The notes beneath the pieces were generated by a model. The model did no database searches and was not told the origin of the DNA. It was given only the letters and a program-made list of their open reading frames with translations. Positions 6,341-10,413 of a stretch of 10,413 bases of DNA are shown piece after piece; the first letter of the stretch is position 1; the number at the start of each line of letters is the position of its first letter. The position numbers and the translations under genes are program-made. Location of the stretch: positions 1 to 10,413 of the forward strand of contig DKGH01000002.1 in assembly GCA_002453165.1 (NCBI GenBank), read 5' to 3'. This stretch comes from Verrucomicrobia bacterium UBA6775 (GTDB lineage Bacteria; Verrucomicrobiota; Verrucomicrobiia; Limisphaerales; UBA1096).

Positions 6341-7228
6341 ATGGCGGAAGACCGATCCAGAGAGGCATGGCAGCCGTTTACGATAGGCGGCGTAGCCCGG
6401 TTTGCGGTGGCCAGCCGCTGGCGATTGCTCGGGGTCCAGTGTCTCTTTGCGTTGGCTGTGGCCGGCACCGCAGTTTGGTTCGTAAACCGAGCGTGGATGC
6501 CAGTGATTGACGCAGCGATCGACCAGATGCCCCAGACCGGAGGCATTGTGAATGGTCAACTCGCTTGGCCAAGCAATGCCACGCTGCACGTCGAGGGGCC
6601 GGCCGGGGAGCCGTTCATGCGGATCGACGTCCAGCCGGGCGGACTGACCAACGGGGTGGGGACGGTCGATCTGGTCATGGCATTCGAGTCGGATCGAGTG
6701 CTACTTGGCAGCAGCCTCGGGCTGGGATTGCTTGTTTTGCCTTACCCGCTGGGAGTCGATATTCCGTTCAACAAAAGTGAATTGGAACCGTGGTGGGGCG
6801 CTCGTTCGCACATGGTTCTGGCCGCGCTTGGCCTTCTGATTGTTCTCGGCCTGTTGCTTTCGTGGGCCATGTTGGGGTGCCTCTACATGATGCCGGTGAA
6901 ACTTTTCTCCATCAACCGCGTGACATGGCGGGGCGCTTGGCAGTTGGCCTCGGCTGCACATATGCCGGGGGCGCTGGTCATGTGTGCCGGGATGCTTTTC
7001 TACGGACTGAAGCAACTGGAGTTGATCGGCTTGGTTTTTGTTTGGGCAATCCACTTGGTCTTACCCTGGTTTTACCTTTTCTTATCGCCGATCTTTGCTC
7101 CCAAGCCGCCCGAACCGGAGGCCAAGCCGGAACCGAAAGCGAAAGCCAAGCCAGTCAAACAGTCCAACCCGTTCGACGACTCCACAGGGGACGCGGAACA
7201 ATCAAAAACTGATAACCCGTTCGGCTGA
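6341..7228 (+). CDS. Multi-pass membrane protein of unknown function
   Basis: I do not recognise the family of this 295-residue protein. Predicted layout by hydrophobicity: a short N-terminal tail, membrane segment 1 (about 29-48), a roughly 105-residue extra-membrane region (50-157) with several Gly/Pro turns and a VDIPFNKSELEPWW stretch, then membrane segments at about 158-182, 205-223 and 228-250. The C-terminal tail (251-295) is rich in Pro/Glu/Lys (KPEPKAKAKP) and ends with two NPF tripeptides (276-278 and 292-294). One loop-four-helix layout suggests that segment 50-157 faces the periplasm, but topology is inferred. It is divergent from nusA and 214 bases before dnaK, in the same direction. 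A copy of the dispersed palindrome is read within it as AWPS (75-78), and an 18-bp copy follows its stop. Coding support: long open frame, coherent hydrophobic pattern, codon use like its neighbours. Confidence 0.8.
   Translation: MAEDRSREAWQPFTIGGVARFAVASRWRLLGVQCLFALAVAGTAVWFVNRAWMPVIDAAIDQMPQTGGIVNGQLAWPSNATLHVEGPAGEPFMRIDVQPGGLTNGVGTVDLVMAFESDRVLLGSSLGLGLLVLPYPLGVDIPFNKSELEPWWGARSHMVLAALGLLIVLGLLLSWAMLGCLYMMPVKLFSINRVTWRGAWQLASAAHMPGALVMCAGMLFYGLKQLELIGLVFVWAIHLVLPWFYLFLSPIFAPKPPEPEAKPEPKAKAKPVKQSNPFDDSTGDAEQSKTDNPFG
6563..6574. repeat. Dispersed palindrome copy 5 (12/12) inside the membrane protein gene
   Basis: An exact GCTTGGCCAAGC, with one further C on the left. In the gene it is read as Ala-Trp-Pro-Ser (residues 75-78), the third possible frame phase. 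It falls in the predicted extra-membrane region. Confidence 0.9.
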
Positions 7229-7230
7229 AC

Positions 7231-7248
7231 CCCGCTTGGCCAAGCGGG
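7231..7248. repeat. Dispersed palindrome copy 6 (18-bp perfect symmetry) after the membrane protein gene
   Basis: CCCGCTTGGCCAAGCGGG is the longest copy. It starts two bases after the TGA of the membrane protein gene. As RNA it could form a 7-bp stem with a GGCC loop. The following sequence (ACAAAAAC) has no U-tract in either direction, so a role as a classical terminator is not supported. Confidence 0.93.
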
Positions 7249-7442
7249 ACAAAAACGACCTAAAAAAGTGAGACGCAGCTGCGCTTGGTCAAGCACAAAT
7301 AGAGACATTATGACGCACATGACTCATTTTTCGTTAGTGGATGGCGGGTTCAAAAAAATCATAAAAAACTGAATATTAGCATGTTAAGTGTTATATGGTG
7401 CGGTTGGCACTTGGGCTGCTCAAGAGTGGGCCGATTTTTGTT
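7249..7442 (+). promoter_or_regulatory. dnaK upstream region
   Basis: An A/T-rich 194-base stretch, in contrast to the flanking genes. It holds palindrome copy 7, the CGCAGCTGCG palindrome, a short direct repeat ATGACGCA / ATGACTCA (7310-7317 and 7319-7326), and a TATATG hexamer (7392-7397) that could be a -10, although its -35 (CTGAAT) is poor. TTGGCACTT (7404-7412) and GAGTGGGCC (7424-7432) resemble the two halves of a CIRCE element, but the 11-base spacing and mismatches are wrong for a true one. No convincing promoter can be named. Confidence 0.3.
7283..7294. repeat. Dispersed palindrome copy 7 (11/12) upstream of dnaK
   Basis: GCTTGGTCAAGC has one central change that breaks the GGCC core. 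It is 34 bases after copy 6 and directly abuts a separate 10-bp palindrome, CGCAGCTGCG (7274-7283). Confidence 0.7.
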
Positions 7443-9386
7443 ATGGGCAAAGTTTTAGGAATTGATTTAGGAACAACGAACTCCTGCATGGCTGTGATGG
7501 ACGGCGGCGAGCCGCTTGTGCTGGAGAATTCTGAAGGCCGCCGCACGACTCCCTCAGTGGTGGCGTTCGCCAAAAACGGCGAGCGATTGGTGGGCGATGC
7601 CGCCAAGCGTCAGGCGGTGACCAATCCGCAGAATACGATTTTCTCCGTAAAACGATTCATGGGGCGCAAGTTCGACGAGATCGGCGAAGAGATTAAGCGT
7701 ATCCCGTACAAGGTGGTAAAGGCATCCAACGGCGACGCTGCTGTGGAGGTCGATGTGGAAGGCGAGACCAAGCAGTTTAGCCCTCCGGAAATTTCCGCGA
7801 TGATCCTTGGCAAGCTCAAGGCCGACGCCGAGACGCGCTTGGGCGAAACGATCACCGAGGCCGTCATTACCGTGCCGGCTTATTACAACGACACGCAGCG
7901 TCAAGCGACCAAGGACGCCGGCAAGATCGCCGGCCTTGAAGTTCTCCGCATCATCAACGAGCCGACTGCTGCCTCCCTGGCGTACGGTCTCGACAAGAAA
8001 GCCGACGAGAACATCGCAGTCTACGACTTGGGCGGCGGCACGTTTGACATTTCAGTGTTGGAGATTGGCGACGGCGTGTTTGAGGTGAAGGCCACCAACG
8101 GCGACACCCACCTTGGCGGTGACGATTGGGACAACGCCATCATCGACTGGATCGTGGAGACGTTTCAGGAGGAGAGTGGCATGGACATCCGCTCACAACC
8201 GGACGCCATGCAGCGCGTCAAGGAGGAGGCGGAGAAGGCTAAGATTTCACTTTCGAGTTCGCAAAGCTACGACATCAACCTGCCGTTCATCACGGCGGAT
8301 GCCAGCGGGCCTAAGCACATCAACGCGCAAATTTCGCGGGCCAAGCTGGAGCAGATTTGTGACGACTTGTTTGAGCGGACGCGCGGGCCGGTCGAGGCCT
8401 GTTTGCGCGACGCAGAAGTGGCGACGGACGACATCGACGAGTTGGTGTTGGTTGGCGGCATGACCCGCATGCCGAAGGTGGTCGAGACCGCCGAGGCGAT
8501 CCTGGGCATCAAGCCAAATCAGGGCGTGAACCCGGACGAGGTGGTGGCCATCGGCGCCGGTATCCAGGGCGGCGTGCTCAAGGGCGACGTCAAGGACGTG
8601 CTGCTGCTCGATGTGACCCCGCTTTCGCTGGGTATCGAGACGATGGGGGCGGTGATGACCAAGTTGATTGAGCGCAACACCACCATCCCGACGAAGAAGT
8701 CGGAAGTTTTCTCAACGGCAGCCGATAATCAACCGGCAGTGGATATCCATGTGCTGCAGGGCGAGCGTGAGTTCGCCAAGGACAACAAGAGTATCGGTAA
8801 GTTTCAGTTGACCGAAATTCCGCCGGCCCCGCGTGGCACGCCGCAGATCGAGGTGACCTTTGACATTGATGCAAACGGCATTCTCAACGTGAACGCCAAG
8901 GATCTGGGCACCGGCAAGGAGCAAAAGATCACCATCACCGCCAGCAGCGGTTTGTCCGAGGAGGACATCGAGAAAATGAAGCAGGACGCCGAGTCGCACG
9001 CTGAGGATGACAAGAAGCGCCGCGAAGAAGTCGACCTGCGCAACAACGCCGACAATCTGGCCTACCAGACGGAAAAGATGCTGAAGGACAACGGCGACAA
9101 GATCCCGGACGACAAAAAGAGCGCAGTCGAGGCGGCCAACAACGAACTGAAGGAGGCACTGAAAGGCACCGCGGCAGAGGCCATCAAGGCGGCCACCGAG
9201 AAACTCCAGCAGGTCGTGCAGGATGCCTCACAGGATATTTACAAGGCGGCGCAGGAAGCACAGGCAGCTGGCCAAGCGGAGGGTGCCGAGTCAGGCGGAG
9301 ACGCCGATTCCGGCCAGGCGGAGGAAGCCAAGAAGGACGAAGGCCCCATCATTGACGCAGAGGTTGTGGAGGAAAAGAAGGACTAA
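7443..9386 (+). CDS. dnaK: DnaK, Hsp70 chaperone
   Basis: A 647-residue cytoplasmic Hsp70 that folds and protects proteins in an ATP-driven cycle with DnaJ and GrpE. Nucleotide-binding domain (1-385): GIDLGTTNS (6-14), catalytic-type Lys70 in SVKRFMG, NEPTAASLAYG (172-182), VYDLGGGTFDISVLEIG (193-209), VLVGGMTRMPKV (335-346). The interdomain linker is DVKDVLLLDVTP (382-392), followed by the beta-sandwich substrate domain and helical lid. The C-terminus is an Ala/Gly/Glu-rich tail ending in IIDAEVVEEKKD, the usual bacterial DnaK ending. The frame is open upstream to an ATG at 7395; the ATG at 7443 is preferred because MGKVLGIDLGTTNS is the family start. No dnaJ, grpE or hrcA is in the window; groES follows after 107 bases. 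No Shine-Dalgarno sequence. Confidence 0.98.
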   Translation: MGKVLGIDLGTTNSCMAVMDGGEPLVLENSEGRRTTPSVVAFAKNGERLVGDAAKRQAVTNPQNTIFSVKRFMGRKFDEIGEEIKRIPYKVVKASNGDAAVEVDVEGETKQFSPPEISAMILGKLKADAETRLGETITEAVITVPAYYNDTQRQATKDAGKIAGLEVLRIINEPTAASLAYGLDKKADENIAVYDLGGGTFDISVLEIGDGVFEVKATNGDTHLGGDDWDNAIIDWIVETFQEESGMDIRSQPDAMQRVKEEAEKAKISLSSSQSYDINLPFITADASGPKHINAQISRAKLEQICDDLFERTRGPVEACLRDAEVATDDIDELVLVGGMTRMPKVVETAEAILGIKPNQGVNPDEVVAIGAGIQGGVLKGDVKDVLLLDVTPLSLGIETMGAVMTKLIERNTTIPTKKSEVFSTAADNQPAVDIHVLQGEREFAKDNKSIGKFQLTEIPPAPRGTPQIEVTFDIDANGILNVNAKDLGTGKEQKITITASSGLSEEDIEKMKQDAESHAEDDKKRREEVDLRNNADNLAYQTEKMLKDNGDKIPDDKKSAVEAANNELKEALKGTAAEAIKAATEKLQQVVQDASQDIYKAAQEAQAAGQAEGAESGGDADSGQAEEAKKDEGPIIDAEVVEEKKD

Positions 9387-9400
9387 GACGATTTAGTTGC

Positions 9401-9412
9401 GCTTGGCCAAGG
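9401..9412. repeat. Dispersed palindrome copy 8 (11/12) between dnaK and groES
   Basis: GCTTGGCCAAGG keeps the 10-bp symmetric core CTTGGCCAAG. It starts 14 bases after the dnaK stop. As with copies 4 and 6, it lies just behind a gene end. Confidence 0.75.
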
Positions 9413-9421
9413 CCGGGTGGT

Positions 9422-9461
9422 CTTGACAACCAGCGCGACAACCCTTTCCCGTGAAAGCGGG
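9422..9461 (+). promoter_or_regulatory. Possible promoter and small hairpin upstream of groES
   Basis: CTTGACA (9422-9428), 13 bases, then CCCTTT (9442-9447) loosely resembles a sigma32 heat-shock promoter (CTTGAA / CCCCAT). TTGACA is also a perfect sigma70 -35, but no -10 follows at the right distance. CTTTC-CCGT-GAAAG (9444-9457) can form a small hairpin. No CIRCE element was seen between dnaK and groES. The groESL genes may be transcribed both from dnaK and from this site. Confidence 0.25.
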
Positions 9462-9493
9462 ATCAAACACCTAGTTAGACTAAAAACAAAACA

Positions 9494-9790
9494 ATGGCAC
9501 TAAACGTAAAACCACTCGGCGACCGCGTTATCGTGGAGATGATCGAGGAGAAGGAGCAGCAATCCGATGGTGGAATCATCATCCCGGATTCTGCCAAGGA
9601 AAAACCCAGCGAGGCCAAGGTCGTCGCATTGGGCACCGGCAGGACTGATGAGCAGGGCAACAAGGTCCCGTTCGAGGTCAAGAAGAACGACAAGGTCCTG
9701 ATTAGCAAATATGGCGGTACAGATATTAAGATCGACGGCAAGGAGTTGAAGATCCTCAACTCGGACGACATCCTCGCCATCGTGGGCTAA
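9494..9790 (+). CDS. groES: GroES, Hsp10 co-chaperonin
   Basis: A 98-residue subunit of the heptameric lid that closes the GroEL folding chamber. It begins with the family pattern LKPLGDRV in the form VKPLGDRVIVEM (5-16). The flexible GroEL-binding mobile loop is EKEQQSDGGIIIPDSAKEKP (19-38), containing the hydrophobic tripeptide III that docks on GroEL. The C-terminal DDILAIVG is also typical. The length is normal. It is 107 bases after dnaK and 29 bases before groEL, and is almost certainly cotranscribed with groEL. The leader before the ATG is A-rich (ACTAAAAACAAAACA) with no Shine-Dalgarno sequence. Confidence 0.98.
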   Translation: MALNVKPLGDRVIVEMIEEKEQQSDGGIIIPDSAKEKPSEAKVVALGTGRTDEQGNKVPFEVKKNDKVLISKYGGTDIKIDGKELKILNSDDILAIVG

Positions 9791-9819
9791 CCATTTAACC
9801 AAACAGAACAGAATCAATT

Positions 9820-10413
9820 ATGTCAGCAAAACAACTTAAGTTCGACGAGAACGCACGCAAGGCGTTGCTCGAGGGCGTTAGCATCTTGGCCAAGGCGGTC
9901 AAGGCCACTCTCGGTCCCAAGGGCCGCAACGTGGTTCTTGACAAGAAATTCGGTTCGCCGACAGTCACTAAGGACGGTGTGACCGTAGCCAAGGAAATCG
10001 ATCTCGAGGATCCCTACGAGAATATGGGCGCCCAGATGGTGCGCGAGGTCTCCAGCAAGACCAGTGACGCAGCCGGTGACGGCACTACCACAGCGACCGT
10101 ATTGGCCGAGGCCATCTTCCGCGACGGGCTCAAGCACGTCACTGCAGGCGCTAGCCCGATTGCCATCCAGCGCGGCATCCAGAAGGCTGTAGACGCCGCC
10201 GTGGTGGCGCTCGACAAGGCCGCCAAGAAGGTCAAGTCCAAGGACGAGATCAAGCAGGTGGCCACCGTTTCCGCCAACTGGGACGAGGAGATCGGCGACA
10301 TCATTGCCGACGCAATGGACAAGGTTGGCAAGGACGGCACCATCACCGTTGAAGAGGCCAAGTCCATTGAGACCACCCTCGACGTGGTTGAGGGCATGCA
10401 GTTCGACAAGGGC
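9820..10413 (+). CDS. groEL: GroEL, Hsp60 chaperonin (N-terminal part, cut by window edge)
   Basis: The first 198 residues of GroEL (full length is usually about 545), open and in frame to the right edge. It starts MSAKQLKFDENARKALLEGV. The equatorial ATP-binding elements are visible: TLGPKGRNVVLDKKFG (30-45), VTKDGVTVAKEI (49-60) and the AGDGTTTATVLAEAI block (about 85-99), which carries the catalytic Asp. VSANWDEEIGDII and GKDGTITVEE mark the intermediate domain, and VVEGMQFDKG is the entry to the apical domain. It folds proteins with GroES, encoded just upstream. The ATG at 9820 lies 29 bases after the groES stop; the spacer is A/C-rich and lacks a Shine-Dalgarno sequence. LAKAV near the N-terminus overlaps a 10/12 match to the dispersed palindrome, probably by chance given the conserved protein sequence. 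Confidence 0.98.
   Translation, partial: MSAKQLKFDENARKALLEGVSILAKAVKATLGPKGRNVVLDKKFGSPTVTKDGVTVAKEIDLEDPYENMGAQMVREVSSKTSDAAGDGTTTATVLAEAIFRDGLKHVTAGASPIAIQRGIQKAVDAAVVALDKAAKKVKSKDEIKQVATVSANWDEEIGDIIADAMDKVGKDGTITVEEAKSIETTLDVVEGMQFDKG

Noticed and set aside
7231..7248. 18-bp palindrome as a Rho-independent terminator of the membrane protein gene
   Set aside because: There is no U-tract after it on either strand, and the same element occurs inside genes, so a terminator role is not supported.
7404..7432. CIRCE-like dyad upstream of dnaK (TTGGCACTT and GAGTGGGCC)
   Set aside because: True CIRCE is TTAGCACTC-N9-GAGTGCTAA. Here the spacing is 11, the right half is mostly wrong, and the site ends 10 bases before the start codon.
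7395..7442. Upstream in-frame start giving DnaK 16 extra residues
   Set aside because: MVRLALGLLKSGPIFV does not resemble DnaK N-termini; MGKVLGIDLGTTNS at 7443 is the family start.
9884..9895. TCTTGGCCAAGG in groEL as a copy of the palindrome
   Set aside because: It is 10/12 and encodes LAKA, in a stretch conserved in GroEL proteins generally, so the match can be explained by the protein.

Overview
The window is a piece of chromosome made almost entirely of core housekeeping genes, in two divergent blocks. Base composition is moderately GC-rich and codon use looks even across genes, with no sign of recent transfer, insertion sequences, phage genes, CRISPR or tRNA genes. The lineage cannot be fixed from sequence alone. 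The gene set, the acidic tails on NusA and the N-terminal part of IF2, and the absence of Shine-Dalgarno sequences would fit a PVC-type bacterium (for example Verrucomicrobiota), but this is inference.

Minus-strand block (1-6078, transcribed right to left): nusA - infB - rbfA - DHH phosphoesterase (nrnA-like) - truB - ribF (cut by the left edge). This is the classical transcription/translation operon: NusA (elongation/termination factor), IF2 (initiation), RbfA (30S maturation), an oligoribonuclease/pAp phosphatase, tRNA U55 pseudouridylation and FAD synthesis. The last four genes are tightly coupled (15-base gap, 29-base overlap, ATGA overlap, GTGA overlap). rimP, usually just before nusA, is not there. 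Instead nusA has a 262-base divergent upstream region with a terminator-like hairpin and U-tract about 40 bases before its start, which looks like an attenuator.

Plus-strand block (6341-10413): a four-helix membrane protein of unknown function, then dnaK, groES and groEL (cut by the right edge), so the two ATP-dependent chaperone systems are adjacent. No clear CIRCE element was found.

The most unusual signal is a dispersed short palindrome, GCTTGGCCAAGC, with up to 18 bp of perfect symmetry. It occurs five times exactly and three more times with one mismatch in 10.4 kb. It is found between genes and inside genes, on both sides of the divergent junction, and in all three reading-frame phases. 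It therefore behaves as a DNA-level element, not a protein motif. A second general feature is that no gene start in the window has a recognisable Shine-Dalgarno sequence.
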